Positions 1 through 12,910 of a stretch of DNA of 64,000 nt are shown here, piece after piece. Source of the DNA: Paenilisteria riparia FSL S10-1204 (lineage in GTDB: Bacteria > Bacillota > Bacilli > Lactobacillales > Listeriaceae); contig NZ_AODL01000005.1 of NCBI RefSeq assembly GCF_000525995.1, positions 28,385-92,384 on the forward strand, given 5' to 3'. Within the stretch, counting starts at the first letter, position 1; each line of letters begins with the position of its first letter. The translations under genes were made by a program, and so were the position numbers. The notes beneath the pieces are model-generated. The model did not search any database, had not been told where the DNA came from, and saw only the letters and a program-made list of their open reading frames with translations.

Positions 1-968
1 CGATTACCGATCCGTCTTATTACGGGCAAATTATCACGTTTGCATACCCGCTTGTTGGGAATTATGGCGTGAATCGTGACGACTTTGAATCCATTCACCC
101 AGCTGTCAAAGGCGTGGTTGTGCGTGAGGCAGCAGAATTTGCTTCGAATTGGCGCAATCAACTAACGCTAGACCAGTTTTTAAAAGAAAAAGATATTCCT
201 GGAATTGCAGGGATTGATACGCGAAAATTAACAAAAATTATTCGCCAAGAAGGAACACTCAAAGGAATTTTAGCTCCTGAGAAGGCGGACAAGGAACATT
301 TGTTGCATCATTTGCGTTCGGTGCGTCTGCCAGTAGATCAAGTGCGTGAAGTTTCTTGTTCGAAGGCGTTTACGAATCCGGGTGAGGGTAAACGTGTTGT
401 ACTTGTAGATTATGGTGTTAAAAGTAGCATTATGCGCGAGTTAAACAAGCGTGAGTGTGATATTACGGTCGTGCCTTACAACACTACGGCGGAAGAAATT
501 TTGGCGATGCATCCGGATGGTGTGATGTTATCGAATGGACCTGGGGACCCAAAAGATGTTCCTGAGGCGGTGGAGATGATTCGCGGATTACAAGGGAAAG
601 TGCCGTTGTTCGGGATTTGTTTAGGCCATCAATTGTTTGCGCTGGCTAATGGTGCGGATACATTTAAATTGAAGTTCGGACATCGTGGGGCAAACCACCC
701 AGTGAAGGAGCTTGCGACAGGTCGTGTGGATTTCACGGCGCAAAATCATGGCTATGCGGTGGATGCGGATTCGCTTGTTGGAAAAGACATTGAAGTAACG
801 CATGTTGAGTTGAATGATGGAACAGTAGAAGGTTTGGCGCATAAAGAGTTTCCTGCTTATACAGTGCAATATCATCCAGAAGCAAACCCAGGACCAAGCG
901 ATGTAAACTACTTATTTGACCAGTTTATAACAATGATGGAAAAGGAAGGTGCGGAACAAAATGCCTAA
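1..968 (+). CDS. carA: Carbamoyl-phosphate synthase small chain, 5' end missing
   Basis: Glutamine amidotransferase subunit of carbamoyl-phosphate synthase, which feeds ammonia to CarB in the first step of pyrimidine (and arginine) synthesis. The reading frame is already open at base 3, and the first residues ([10 protein letters not shown]...) are internal CarA sequence, so the true start lies before the window and the GTG at 69 is not a start. The N-terminal CarA domain is followed by a class I glutamine amidotransferase domain with the nucleophile elbow GICLGHQ (Cys codon 618-620) and the downstream YHPEANPGP catalytic His/Glu motif. The stop at 966-968 overlaps carB by 8 bases. It heads the part of the pyrimidine operon seen here; pyrR, pyrP, pyrB and pyrC, expected upstream, are outside the window. 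Confidence 0.96.
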   Translation, partial: ITDPSYYGQIITFAYPLVGNYGVNRDDFESIHPAVKGVVVREAAEFASNWRNQLTLDQFLKEKDIPGIAGIDTRKLTKIIRQEGTLKGILAPEKADKEHLLHHLRSVRLPVDQVREVSCSKAFTNPGEGKRVVLVDYGVKSSIMRELNKRECDITVVPYNTTAEEILAMHPDGVMLSNGPGDPKDVPEAVEMIRGLQGKVPLFGICLGHQLFALANGADTFKLKFGHRGANHPVKELATGRVDFTAQNHGYAVDADSLVGKDIEVTHVELNDGTVEGLAHKEFPAYTVQYHPEANPGPSDVNYLFDQFITMMEKEGAEQNA

Positions 969-3900
969 ACGTGAGGATATTGAAACAATTTTAGTGATTG
1001 GTTCTGGACCGATTGTCATTGGTCAAGCTGCGGAATTTGATTATGCGGGGACGCAGGCGTGCCTGAGTTTGAAAGAGGAAGGGTATCGTGTGGTACTTGT
1101 GAACTCCAATCCAGCAACGATTATGACGGATGTGGAGATGGCGGACCAAGTTTATATTGAGCCGATTTCGCTGGATTTTGTGTCACGTATTATTAGAAAA
1201 GAGCGCCCGGATGCCATTTTGCCGACGCTTGGTGGTCAAACGGGGCTGAATATGGCGATGGAACTTGCCGAAGCTGGCATTTTGGATGCTTGTGGTGTGG
1301 AAGTTTTGGGGACAGATTTGGTAGCGATTAAGAAGGCGGAGGATCGTGAGGCGTTTCGTGACTTGATGCATGAGCTTGGCGAGCCGGTTCCAGAGAGTGA
1401 TATTATTCATAACTTGCAAGAAGCGCAAAATTTTGTTGCGAAAATTGGTTATCCGGTTATTGTTCGTCCGGCGTATACGCTTGGTGGTTCTGGCGGCGGA
1501 ATTTGTCATAATGATGCGGATTTGGCGGAAATTGTGGCGAGTGGCTTGAAGCTTAGTCCTGTGACGCAATGTTTGCTAGAGCGCAGTATTGCGGGCTTTA
1601 AAGAAGTGGAGTATGAAGTAATGCGTGATGCGAATGACAATGCGATGGTCGTTTGTAACATGGAAAATATCGATCCAGTCGGCATTCATACGGGCGATTC
1701 GATTGTTGTAGCACCGAGTCAAACGCTTTCGGATCGGGAATACCAAATGCTTCGTGATGTATCGCTGAAAATTATTCGCGCGTTAGAAATTGAAGGTGGC
1801 TGTAACGTGCAGTTGGCGATTGATCCAGATAGCTACGAATATTACGTGATTGAGGTAAACCCACGTGTGAGCCGTTCTTCTGCGCTAGCATCAAAAGCAA
1901 CAGGCTATCCGATTGCGAAACTTGCTGCGAAAATTGCTGTAGGTTTAACGCTAGATGAAATGAAGAATCCCGTAACTGGAACAACGTATGCACATTTTGA
2001 ACCAACGCTTGACTATGTTGTCTCGAAAATCCCGCGCTTTCCTTTTGATAAATTTGAAAAAGCAGATCGTCGTTTAGGTACGCAAATGAAGGCGACAGGT
2101 GAAGTCATGGCGATTGGACGGAATTTGGAAGAGTCGCTTTTGAAGGCGGTTCGTTCGCTTGAAATCGGCACGACGCACTTGTACTTGGAAGAAGCAGAGA
2201 ACGCATCATTAGAAGAATTAGAACGCAAAATTTGTTTCCCGGAAGATGATCGCTTATTCTTCTTAGCCGCAGCGCTTCGCAAAGGTTGGACGATTGAAGA
2301 CTTGCATAACAAAACGAAAATTGATTTATTCTTTTTATATAAACTCGCGAAAATTATCGGGCAAGAAGCAGTGATTGCGGAACATGTGAAAGATGAGGAA
2401 GTGTTACGTGAGGCAAAACGCAATGGCTTTAGTGACGGCGCGATTGCTAAATTATGGGACATGCCGGAACGCGAAGTGTATGATTTCCGTAAAGACACAG
2501 GCATTATCCCGGTTTATAAAATGGTGGATACGTGTGCCGCGGAGTTCGAATCAACGACGCCTTACTTCTATAGCAGTTACGAAGATGAAAATGAGTCGGT
2601 GCGCTCTGAAAAAGAAAGCGTCATTGTGCTTGGCTCTGGGCCAATTCGGATTGGACAAGGTGTCGAGTTTGATTACGCGACGGTTCATTCGGTTTGGGCC
2701 ATTCAACAAGCGGGCTATGAAGCGATTATTATCAATAACAACCCGGAAACGGTATCGACGGACTTCAGTATTTCTGACAAGCTATACTTTGAGCCATTGA
2801 CGCTAGAAGACGTGATGCATGTCATTGAACTGGAAAAACCGCTCGGTGTTGTCGTGCAATTTGGTGGTCAGACAGCGATTAATTTAGCAGACGGTTTGGC
2901 AGAACGCGGGGTTAAAATTTTAGGAACATCGTTAGAAGACATTGATCGCGCAGAAAACCGTGACAAATTTGAAAAAGCGCTCGTAGAACTTGGCATTCCG
3001 CAACCAGCTGGGAAAACAGCGACTTCCATCGAAGAAGCAGTAGCCGTAGCAACAAACATTGGTTATCCGGTATTGGTACGACCTTCCTATGTACTCGGCG
3101 GACGCGCAATGGAAATCGTGGAATCAGAAGAAGCGCTCCGTTATTACATGAACAATGCCGTCAAAGTGAACCCGAAACATCCTGTCTTAGTCGACCGTTA
3201 CGTGCAAGGACAAGAAGTCGAAGTCGATGCGATTAGTGATGGCACAAACGTTGTTATTCCAGGTATCATGGAACATATCGAACGTGCTGGTGTCCATTCT
3301 GGTGACTCCATCGCCGTTTATCCAGCGCAAAGCTTGTCGCAGTATGTGAAAGACACGATTGTAGACTACACAACACGCCTTGCAAAAGGACTTCATATTA
3401 TCGGCATGCTCAACATTCAATATGTCGTGGCAGATGAAGATGTCTTTGTTATCGAAGTAAACCCAAGATCAAGCCGTACTGCGCCATTTCTAAGTAAAAT
3501 CACCGATATCCCGATGGCGAACATTGCGACAAAAGTCATTCTCGGCAAAACATTGCTAGAACTTGGCTACAAAGAAGGCTTGGCCCCAGAAAAACAAGAG
3601 ATTTTTGTAAAGGTGCCAGTGTTCTCATTTGCGAAATTGCGTAGCGTAGATACATCGCTTGGACCTGAAATGAAATCGACTGGGGAAGTAATGGGGAAAG
3701 ATTGCACGCTTGAAAAGGCATTGTACAAAGGGTTTGTCGCAAGTGGCGTGAAGATGTTGGATTACGGGACGGTGCTCCTAACAGTAGCGGATCGTGATAA
3801 GGTAGAGGCCACAGCGCTTGCAGAACGTTTTAAAAATATTGGCTTTACAATCATGGCGACTTCTGGAACGGCGCTAGTATTAGAAGAAAATGGGATTCCG

Positions 3901-4164
3901 GTTTCTAAAGTGAAGAAAATTGGCGAGAATCATGAAACATTAATTGATTATATTCGTAACGGCCAAGTAACGCTTGTCGTGAACACATTGACAACAGGTA
4001 AGCAGCCAGAGCGTGACGGATTCCAAATTCGTCGGGAGTCAGTTGAAAATGGCGTTCCTGTTTGTACATCGCTTGATACAGCAGAAGCGATTTTGCGTGT
4101 ATTAGAATCGCGGTCATTCGAGATGGAAGCAATGCAACCAGCACGGGTAAGCGAGACAGTATAG
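961..4164 (+). CDS. carB: Carbamoyl-phosphate synthase large chain
   Basis: 1067-residue large subunit that makes carbamoyl phosphate from bicarbonate, ammonia and two ATP. The two homologous ATP-grasp halves are visible: [17 protein letters not shown] near residue 15 and [17 protein letters not shown] near residue 560, each followed by a GGQT loop and an EVNPR metal/ATP motif. A C-terminal MGS-like allosteric domain follows from about residue 930. I chose the ATG at 961 (MPKRED), the usual family start, over the in-frame GTG at 949; the AGGAAGG ahead of it lies inside carA. Length is normal. It overlaps carA by 8 bases, which suggests translational coupling. Confidence 0.97.
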   Translation: MPKREDIETILVIGSGPIVIGQAAEFDYAGTQACLSLKEEGYRVVLVNSNPATIMTDVEMADQVYIEPISLDFVSRIIRKERPDAILPTLGGQTGLNMAMELAEAGILDACGVEVLGTDLVAIKKAEDREAFRDLMHELGEPVPESDIIHNLQEAQNFVAKIGYPVIVRPAYTLGGSGGGICHNDADLAEIVASGLKLSPVTQCLLERSIAGFKEVEYEVMRDANDNAMVVCNMENIDPVGIHTGDSIVVAPSQTLSDREYQMLRDVSLKIIRALEIEGGCNVQLAIDPDSYEYYVIEVNPRVSRSSALASKATGYPIAKLAAKIAVGLTLDEMKNPVTGTTYAHFEPTLDYVVSKIPRFPFDKFEKADRRLGTQMKATGEVMAIGRNLEESLLKAVRSLEIGTTHLYLEEAENASLEELERKICFPEDDRLFFLAAALRKGWTIEDLHNKTKIDLFFLYKLAKIIGQEAVIAEHVKDEEVLREAKRNGFSDGAIAKLWDMPEREVYDFRKDTGIIPVYKMVDTCAAEFESTTPYFYSSYEDENESVRSEKESVIVLGSGPIRIGQGVEFDYATVHSVWAIQQAGYEAIIINNNPETVSTDFSISDKLYFEPLTLEDVMHVIELEKPLGVVVQFGGQTAINLADGLAERGVKILGTSLEDIDRAENRDKFEKALVELGIPQPAGKTATSIEEAVAVATNIGYPVLVRPSYVLGGRAMEIVESEEALRYYMNNAVKVNPKHPVLVDRYVQGQEVEVDAISDGTNVVIPGIMEHIERAGVHSGDSIAVYPAQSLSQYVKDTIVDYTTRLAKGLHIIGMLNIQYVVADEDVFVIEVNPRSSRTAPFLSKITDIPMANIATKVILGKTLLELGYKEGLAPEKQEIFVKVPVFSFAKLRSVDTSLGPEMKSTGEVMGKDCTLEKALYKGFVASGVKMLDYGTVLLTVADRDKVEATALAERFKNIGFTIMATSGTALVLEENGIPVSKVKKIGENHETLIDYIRNGQVTLVVNTLTTGKQPERDGFQIRRESVENGVPVCTSLDTAEAILRVLESRSFEMEAMQPARVSETV

Positions 4165-4181
4165 AGAACGGGGTGAGAAAC

Positions 4182-6555
<2,374 letters not shown>

Positions 6556-6559
<4 letters not shown>

Positions 6560-7186
6560 CAACCGAAAAACAAGTAGCCGAACAACTACTAAAAATCAAA
6601 GCAGTATTCTTACAACCAAACGACCCGTTCACATGGGCATCAGGCATTAAATCACCAATCTACTGCGACAATCGCCTAACATTAGGTTTTCCAAAAACTC
6701 GCCAATTCATCGCGAAAGCACTCGCAGAAAAAATCAAAACCGCATTCCCAGAAGTAGAAGTATTAGCAGGAACCGCAACAGCAGGCATCCCGCACGCCGC
6801 ATGGGCAAGCGATATCCTAGATTTACCAATGGTTTACGTCCGCTCCAAAGCAAAAGAACACGGCAAAGGCAACCAAATCGAAGGCCCCATTACAAAAGGC
6901 CAAAAAAGTAGTCGTGATTGAAGACCTAATCTCAACAGGAGGAAGCTCCATTACAGCCGTTGAAGCATTGCGCGAAGCTGGATGCGACGTACTCGGAATT
7001 GCCGCCATCTTTACATATGGATTGGAAAAAGGAAAAACCTTGTTAGGAGCAGCAAATGTAGAAGTAGCCGCCCTAACAAACTATGAAACACTCATCGAAG
7101 TCGCACTAGACGAAGGTTATGTAACAGAAGGCGACATGGCGACGTTGAAAGAATGGAATAAGGACCCGGAGAAGTGGAATAAATAA
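6556..7186 (+). CDS. pyrE: Orotate phosphoribosyltransferase, with apparent +1 frameshift
   Basis: Converts orotate and PRPP to OMP. The start overlaps pyrF as ATGA. The first frame ([16 protein letters not shown]...) covers the [16 protein letters not shown] orotate/PRPP region and stops soon after GPITKGQK. The rest, with the PRPP-binding motif [14 protein letters not shown], lies one frame on. Removing one A from the six-A run at 6902-6907 gives [15 protein letters not shown] and a 209-residue protein of normal length ending DPEKWNK. Last gene of the pyrimidine operon; a strong terminator follows at once. Confidence 0.9.
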
Positions 7187-7200
7187 TAAAGGTTCGATAT

Positions 7201-7246
7201 AAACAAAGCAATCCTGCAATCATTCATTTGCAGGATTGCTTTGTTT
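7201..7246 (+). terminator. Terminator of the pyrimidine operon
   Basis: A perfect 19-bp inverted repeat (7201-7219 with 7228-7246) has an 8-base loop. The arms end in AAAC/GTTT, so it could act in both directions. It lies 15 bases after the pyrE stop. Confidence 0.85.
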
Positions 7247-7373
7247 GCGCTATGTTTACAAGACTACAACATACTGTAACTTCACTCAATATAATAAGTA
7301 GATATTACATCCTGTAGCTGCTCCTACTAAATAGGTGACAAAAGGGTAGCTTCTTTAAATTAATCCTATTTTA

Positions 7374-7387
7374 TGCTAAGCTTAGCA
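7374..7387. promoter_or_regulatory. 14-bp perfect palindrome ahead of the SulP gene
   Basis: TGCTAAGCTTAGCA is a perfect palindrome about 25 bases upstream of the SulP ribosome site. It could be an operator for an unlinked repressor or part of a leader hairpin. No regulator gene lies beside it. The rest of 7247-7420 shows no gene and no clear promoter. Confidence 0.35.
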
Positions 7388-7424
7388 AGTCATTATTTCT
7401 AACAAACAAATTGGAGGTTTACAT

Positions 7425-8881
7425 ATGTTATTTAGTTTACGAAAAAATGAGTGGTTTGGTAACTTACGTGTCGACTTTTTATCAGGTCTTGTTGTTGCTT
7501 TTGCACTCATTCCTGAAGCGATAGGCTTTTCTATCATTGCTGGTGTGGATCCAATGATTGGTCTTTATGCTTCCTTTACAATGGCGGTCGTGATTGCTTT
7601 TATCGGAGGTAGACCGGCCATGATTTCAGCTGCTACAGGCGCGATGGCACTTCTAGTAGTTGATTTAGTGAAGGATCATGGTTTACAATATTTACTAGCA
7701 ACTACGATTGTAACAGGTATATTTCAACTGGTATTTGGTTATTTAGGAATTGCAAAACTGATGCGCTTTATTCCGCGTTCTGTAATGATTGGTTTTGTAA
7801 ATGCACTTGCTATTTTAATCTTCACGGCACAGTTAACGCAATTCAAGAATGCAAACTGGGTGATGTATGCAATGGTTGGGGTATCTTTACTTATTTTGTA
7901 TGGATTACCTAAATTTTTTTAAAGCCATACCCGCAGCGTTAATCGCGATTATTGTAATGACCATCATTAGTATCTCACTACATCTTGATTTGAGGACAGT
8001 TGGTGATATGGGGAATATATCTAGCACGTTACCAGTTTTTTTAATTCCGTCTATTCCGTTTAATTTGGAAACATTGCAAATTATTTTGCCTACAGCCTTA
8101 GGTCTTAGTATTGTAGGATTGCTAGAATCGTTATTGACCGCATCAATTGTCGATGATATGACAAATACGGAGAGCGACAAAACAAGGGAAGCAAAGGGAC
8201 AAGGCATTGCTAATATTGTTACAGGTTTCTTTGGTGGTATGGCTGGCTGTGCTATGATTGGGCAGTCTGTTATTAATGTAAGTGCTGGTGGGCGCAAACG
8301 GTTCTCCACATTAGTAGCTGGCATTTTTCTAATGGTCCTCATCATTGTATTAGGGAATTGGGTGGTACAAATTCCGATGGCGGTCTTAGTTGCTATTATG
8401 ATTATGGTTTCTATTGGGACATTTGATTGGCATAGTTTTGAATATATTCGAAAAGGGCATTTTACAGATACAGCGGTTATGATTGTAACGGTCCTTATCG
8501 TTGTTATCACGCATAACTTAGCAATAGGTGTTATAACAGGTGTCATACTTAGCGCTATTTTATTTATGGTTAAAATTTCAAAAATCTATGTAGAATCAGA
8601 AATCAAGCCGGAAAAAAATTATTTATAAAGCGAAAGGACAACTGTTTTTTGCCTCTGTAGAGAACTTTACAAAAGCGTTGCCTGTAACCATTAGTAATAA
8701 ACGAGTGCTTTTAGACTTAAGCAATCTGCATATATGGGATGATTCTGGGGTTGAGGCGATTTATAAAGTGATTCAGCAATTTGAAAGCGCAGGAAATACA
8801 GTACGAATGATAGGGTTAAATAAAGAAAGTAGGCGTATGATGCGTCAACTAAAATCATATTTAAAAAATAGTTCTCATTAA
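7425..8881 (+). CDS. SulP-family anion transporter with STAS domain, two apparent +1 frameshifts
   Basis: Membrane transporter of the SulP/SLC26 family, which carries sulfate, bicarbonate or other anions; the substrate cannot be told from sequence. The N-terminus ([36 protein letters not shown]) is the typical SulP start, with about ten hydrophobic segments, then a C-terminal STAS domain holding [15 protein letters not shown]. The frame breaks twice: at the seven-T run 7914-7920 (six T gives [14 protein letters not shown]) and at the seven-A run 8612-8618 (six A gives [16 protein letters not shown], joining the membrane part to STAS). Corrected length is 484 residues, on the short side for SulP. 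The start at 7425 has TTGGAGG. A universal stress protein gene follows 15 bases later, a common SulP neighbour. Confidence 0.85.
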
Positions 8882-8896
8882 AAAGGAGAGAGACCA

Positions 8897-9319
8897 ATGA
8901 ACCAGATTTTTCTTGCCTCTGATGGCTCACCGAACGCTCTTAATGCGACGAAAGAAGTTATAAAATTAGGTGCTGGATTTTCTGAAATGCAAGTTACTGT
9001 CATAACAGTTATTGATACTAGCGAAATCAAGTCGGCTGCACTAGACTTAAAATTAGATAAAGATTTGTTGCGTTTGAAGCATTTAAAAAAGATAGAGAAC
9101 ACATTAGGCCTACTAAGAGAAGCTGATATTTCGCATCAAGTAGAGATATTGCAAGGTGATCCTGCTGAAAGAATTAGCCAATATATTTCTGAACACCCTG
9201 CTGATATGTTGGTTTTAGGGAGTAGGGGCCTAAATACTATACAAGAAATAGTGCTCGGAAGCGTTAGCCATAAACTAATAAAACAAGCAGATTGCCCGGT
9301 TCTTGTTGTCAAACGGTAG
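8897..9319 (+). CDS. Universal stress protein, UspA family
   Basis: 140-residue cytosolic protein with one Usp domain: N-terminal IFLASDGSPNALNA, and the ATP-binding signature GSRGLNTIQEIVLGSVSHKLI followed by CPVLVVKR at the end. Members bind ATP or AMP and modulate stress responses; the partner is unknown here. The AAAAAGGAGAG ribosome site fits the ATG at 8897. Tight linkage to the SulP transporter suggests one transcript and a regulatory or energy-sensing role for that transporter (inference). Confidence 0.9.
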   Translation: MNQIFLASDGSPNALNATKEVIKLGAGFSEMQVTVITVIDTSEIKSAALDLKLDKDLLRLKHLKKIENTLGLLREADISHQVEILQGDPAERISQYISEHPADMLVLGSRGLNTIQEIVLGSVSHKLIKQADCPVLVVKR

Positions 9320-9351
9320 CCGCTCATTCCGGCAGGTGAGAATCCAGAAAA

Positions 9352-9398
9352 AATAAGTCATCTAAATGCTGATATAATGCTAATTTAGATGACTTATT
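9352..9398 (+). terminator. Terminator after the SulP-Usp pair
   Basis: A 16-bp inverted repeat, AATAAGTCATCTAAAT at 9352-9367 with its complement at 9383-9398, and a 15-base loop. It lies between two convergent genes (usp and the LacI regulator) and could stop transcription from both sides. Confidence 0.75.
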
Positions 9399-9469
9399 CG
9401 TAATCACTTGTTTCTAAAACTGATAGATACTTGGTTCTTGTTATTTAGCATGATAAGCGCTCGGTGCTT

Positions 9470-10468
9470 TCACAATCTTCCAGTCGATTCCCGCAAAACC
9501 AGCTCCGTTCCAATTGCAACATTCACAGTCGGTGCACTGGGATTCCGCAAGCGCCAGTCCATCGTTTCTACCGCCTGTTTTCCCATAAATCGCAAGTCTG
9601 TGCACATCGTTGTCAATGGAGGGTGCGCCAAAATCGTAAATTCTGTATTATCAAAACAAATAATTGACACTTGCTCTGGAACTGCAAATCCTTTCGATTG
9701 AAAATAGGAATTCAAAATAAACCCAAGCCCTGAATTCACGCAAAACCAAGCACTTGGCATTTCTTCTAAGCTTTCCAATGCTTGATATAACGCAGCTTGT
9801 TCCTCTTTAATGCCCGTAATCGTATAATGCGCATTCACAGGTAACTCATAATGTCGCATTGCCTTACAATAGCCTTCCCACCGTTCCTCATAACTCGGTG
9901 AAAAATTCACATTCCCAACAAAGCCAATTCGCGTATGACCAAGCTGAATCAAATGCTCCACAGCGACAAACGCACCATCTTTATTTTGCGATAGAATTGT
10001 ATCTGTACGTAAATGCGGGTCATGGTGATCAATCATCACAGTTGGCAAACCCAAATCCAAGATCTGTTTCACAAATAAATCACTAATATGCGACAAAATA
10101 AAAATGCCCCGCCAGTTCTTCTCTTTTAATTCACGTGGCAAACAGTTCTGTGAAACGTCATTCGCCGCGACAGGAAGCGTCGTTAAATAAAATCCCCGCG
10201 CCGTCATTTCTTGCTCCAAACTCAAACAAATTTCACCAAAAAAACTCTTTTGTGATAAAGCAAATTCAGTAGCAACAAGAGCAAACTGATTATCCGTCGG
10301 CGTGTATACCACGTCTTTTTTGTATTTATATCCCATTTCATCTGCTTTTTGCAGGACGAGCCGTTTTGTTTGCTCGCCAACCCCGTTTTTGTTGCCCAGC
10401 GCTTGTGATACAGAATTTTTCGAAATCTGTAAGGCATCCGCAATATCTTGCATTGTGACTTTTTTCAT
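9470..10468 (-). CDS. LacI-family transcriptional regulator
   Basis: 332-residue repressor with a LacI helix-turn-helix at residues 1-45 (VTMQDIADALQISKNSVSQALGN) and a hinge KADEMGYKYKK. A periplasmic-binding-protein-like effector domain follows, with GHTRIGFVGNVNFSPS and the terminal LVLRESTGR. The start at 10468 has a strong AGGAGGAG. It is divergent from the sugar operon beginning at 10713, and the 240-base gap carries a palindrome of LacI-operator type, so it very probably controls that operon in response to a sugar or sugar phosphate. Its closest known setting is, from memory, the regulator beside the Listeria GH130 cluster. Confidence 0.92.
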   Translation of the reverse strand: MKKVTMQDIADALQISKNSVSQALGNKNGVGEQTKRLVLQKADEMGYKYKKDVVYTPTDNQFALVATEFALSQKSFFGEICLSLEQEMTARGFYLTTLPVAANDVSQNCLPRELKEKNWRGIFILSHISDLFVKQILDLGLPTVMIDHHDPHLRTDTILSQNKDGAFVAVEHLIQLGHTRIGFVGNVNFSPSYEERWEGYCKAMRHYELPVNAHYTITGIKEEQAALYQALESLEEMPSAWFCVNSGLGFILNSYFQSKGFAVPEQVSIICFDNTEFTILAHPPLTTMCTDLRFMGKQAVETMDWRLRNPSAPTVNVAIGTELVLRESTGRL

Positions 10469-10539
10469 TCTTTCTCCTCCTAGATGGGACTATCTTTGTT
10501 TCTATTATAAAAGGAATGGGAATGTATTGCAATTAAAAA

Positions 10540-10560
10540 GTAATGTTATTTGTAATGTTT
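10540..10560. repeat. Repeated GTAATGTT motif in the divergent intergenic region
   Basis: GTAATGTT occurs at 10540-10547 and again at 10552-10559. The same GTAATGT core recurs at 10639-10645, inside the sugar-operon promoter, as one arm of a perfect ACATTAC/GTAATGT inverted repeat (10626-10632 and 10639-10645). These may be binding sites for a regulator of either divergent gene. Confidence 0.4.
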
Positions 10561-10622
10561 GTTTAAGTAATCTTTTCAATATGAAGATAATCAACTTATA
10601 TCAATGATTTTAAAAGTAATTG

Positions 10623-10651
10623 TTGACATTACATAAAAGTAATGTAATAAT
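10623..10651 (+). promoter_or_regulatory. Promoter of the sugar-utilisation operon
   Basis: TTGACA at 10623-10628, a 17-base spacer and AATAAT at 10646-10651. The spacer and the end of the -35 box contain the ACATTAC/GTAATGT inverted repeat. Confidence 0.7.
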
Positions 10652-10660
10652 GTAATTGTA

Positions 10661-10674
10661 ATTCAAGCGCTTAC
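10661..10674. promoter_or_regulatory. LacI-type operator or cre-like site
   Basis: The perfect palindrome AAGCGCTT (10665-10672) sits about 15 bases after the -10 box, where a bound repressor would block initiation. The surrounding TTCAAGCGCTTACA resembles a catabolite-response element read on the minus strand. It could bind the adjacent LacI protein, CcpA, or both. Confidence 0.6.
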
Positions 10675-10712
10675 AAAATTACAAGTATGATCTAACTAGG
10701 AGGACATGAAAA

Positions 10713-12035
10713 ATGAAATTAAAAAAAGTGGTGTTTTCTGTTTTATCCGTAGCATTAGTAGGAAGTTTGCTGGCAGGGTGTGGTTCGGGGAGTAAAAATG
10801 ATGCATCGGCAGACGGCAAAACAAAAGTAACTTTCTGGGCAGCTCCAAACCCGACGCAAGTGAAGTTCTGGTCAGCCATGGCGAAAGATTTTGAGAAAGA
10901 AAATCCTGATATTAAAGTAGAAGTATCACAAATGAAAGAAAGTCCATCCTCAGAAGCGACAGTGCAGGCGGCAATTGCCTCCAAAACAGCACCAACAATC
11001 TCTGAAAATATCAATCGTAGTTTTGCAGCACAATTAGCGGACAGCAAAGCGATTGTTCCAATTAATGACATTGATGGCATGAAAGAGGTTGCAAAGAAAC
11101 GTAACATGGTTGATAGCCTCGACGCGTGGAAGTTCTCAGACGGAAATCAATACGTTTTCCCAGTGTACTCCAATCCGATTCTTTTTGCATGGCGTACGGA
11201 TATTTTGAAAGAATTAGGTGTGGCAGAAGCACCAAAAACATATAGCGATGTATTAGCAGTTGGTAAGAAATTAAAAGCGAAATACCCAGATAAAGTCATG
11301 TGGGCAAAAGCAGATTTGGCTGATCCTACAGCTTGGATGCGTTGGTTCGACTTCTTCCCGCTATATAACGCAGCATCAAAAGGAAATCCGTTTGTAAAAG
11401 ACAACAAACTAGTAGCAGAAGACAAAGCAGGCGAGCAAGTCCTAACATTCATGTCGCAACTACAAAAAAATGACTTATTATTAGCAGGTCAAGCAACAGA
11501 TCCATTCGAAACGGGAACAAGCATTATGGCAGACAACGGTCCGTGGTCATTCCCGAACTGGGCGGAGAAATTCCCGGAACTAAAATACGGCGAAACATTC
11601 ACAATCAGCACACCACCAGTTCCTGATGCGTTAAAAGACGAAGCCAATGTCAACACTTATTCAGATGCAAAAGGTATCGTTTTCTATGCACAAGCAACAG
11701 ACGCTGAGAAAAAAGCAGCCGTTAAATTCCTTGATTTCGTATACAGCAATGACAAAAACGATTTGAAATTCCTAGAACTAACAAACTTAATTCCAGCACG
11801 TGATGATGCAACGAAAAACGCAACATTCACAGACTTCTTCACTAAGAACCCTGCACTAAAAATCTATGCAGAAAACGTACCATATGCAATTCCAGCGATG
11901 GATAACGCAGATTACAATGACATTCAGCAAATCATTGGTGAACAAGCATGGAACCCAGTTGTTCGTGGTGAGAAGAAACCTACGAAAGCTTGGAACGATA
12001 TGAAGAAGGCGGAGGATGAGGTGCTTCAGAAATGA
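10713..12035 (+). CDS. Sugar ABC transporter substrate-binding lipoprotein
   Basis: 440-residue extracytoplasmic solute-binding protein (family 1, carbohydrate type). A lipoprotein signal peptide ends in the lipobox LLAGC (Cys23), followed by a Gly/Ser linker and KTKVTFWAAPNP. The start has TAGGAGG. The two permease genes follow with overlaps, but no ATPase gene is present, so import must borrow a shared MsmX/UgpC-type ATPase encoded elsewhere, as is usual for such Firmicute importers. The enzymes downstream suggest a mannose-containing oligosaccharide as substrate (inference). Confidence 0.93.
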   Translation: MKLKKVVFSVLSVALVGSLLAGCGSGSKNDASADGKTKVTFWAAPNPTQVKFWSAMAKDFEKENPDIKVEVSQMKESPSSEATVQAAIASKTAPTISENINRSFAAQLADSKAIVPINDIDGMKEVAKKRNMVDSLDAWKFSDGNQYVFPVYSNPILFAWRTDILKELGVAEAPKTYSDVLAVGKKLKAKYPDKVMWAKADLADPTAWMRWFDFFPLYNAASKGNPFVKDNKLVAEDKAGEQVLTFMSQLQKNDLLLAGQATDPFETGTSIMADNGPWSFPNWAEKFPELKYGETFTISTPPVPDALKDEANVNTYSDAKGIVFYAQATDAEKKAAVKFLDFVYSNDKNDLKFLELTNLIPARDDATKNATFTDFFTKNPALKIYAENVPYAIPAMDNADYNDIQQIIGEQAWNPVVRGEKKPTKAWNDMKKAEDEVLQK

Positions 12036-12910
12036 AGAAGCTAAACAACAAATTGGGCTGGTCTTTTACCAGCCCCTATATTATCTTCACACTAATCTTC
12101 TTTCTAATCCCGCTCGTTTGGGCAATCTGGCTTTCTGTGACGGATTGGAATATGATGAGCCCAGATATTAACTTTGTTGGCTTTGAAAATTTTACAAAAG
12201 CATTTGCCAGCCCTGCGGTGAAGGCATCGTTTTGGGTGACATATAAATTCTTGATTGTATTTGTACCACTGGCGCTTATTTTATCTATGGTTGTGGCGAT
12301 TTTAGTAAACGGATTGCCAAGATTTAAAGGCTTGTACTTAGTTGCATTTTTCTTGCCATACTTATCTTCTGGTGTTGTTACGTCGTTAATCGTGAAAGGA
12401 TTGCTTTCTTACAATAGTCCGCTGAACATTTTCTTGCGAGATCATTTTGGCTGGAATATTGATTGGTTAGGGACGCCGATGACTTCGCTATTCGTCATTT
12501 CATTGATGATTGCTTGGAAAATGTCAGGGTATTATGCGCTGATCTTGATTTCCGGATTATCGAGCATTAACGAAGAAATTTATGAAGCGGCGGCAATGGA
12601 TGGCTCTGGACGATTCCGAACATTCTGGAAAGTGACGGTGCCAATGATGTACCCTGCGCTATTTACAGTCATTGTTTTAGCAGTGGGAGTTAGCTTTGGT
12701 ATTTTCACCGAGGTGTACCAATTAACTGGTGGTGGACCGAACTTTGCGACAAATACGTGGCAAATGGAAATTTATAATCAGGCGTTTGTGAACTTGAAAT
12801 CCGGTTATGCTTCTGCGATTTCGTTGATGGCGGCCGTTGTGACATTCGCGTCGATTGGCGTTATTAAAAAAGGACTAGAGAAATGGGGCGAGAGAAATGG
12901 TTGGTCGTAA
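12032..12910 (+). CDS. Sugar ABC transporter permease, MalF type
   Basis: 292-residue membrane protein with six hydrophobic segments and the cytoplasmic EAA loop EEIYEAAAMDGSGRFRTFWKVTVP, which docks the ATPase. Its ATG overlaps the stop of the binding-protein gene (ATGA). It is the first of the permease pair; the N-terminus FTSPYIIFTLIFFLIPL is typical of the MalF/UgpA group. Confidence 0.93.
   Translation: MKKLNNKLGWSFTSPYIIFTLIFFLIPLVWAIWLSVTDWNMMSPDINFVGFENFTKAFASPAVKASFWVTYKFLIVFVPLALILSMVVAILVNGLPRFKGLYLVAFFLPYLSSGVVTSLIVKGLLSYNSPLNIFLRDHFGWNIDWLGTPMTSLFVISLMIAWKMSGYYALILISGLSSINEEIYEAAAMDGSGRFRTFWKVTVPMMYPALFTVIVLAVGVSFGIFTEVYQLTGGGPNFATNTWQMEIYNQAFVNLKSGYASAISLMAAVVTFASIGVIKKGLEKWGERNGWS

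Noticed and set aside
7320..7360. SigB-type promoter before the SulP gene (GGGTAG near 7346)
   Set aside because: The expected GTTT -35 element at 13-17 bases is missing.
9408..9701. Plus-strand frames opposite the LacI regulator
   Set aside because: Antisense to a complete, family-typical repressor and without a ribosome site.
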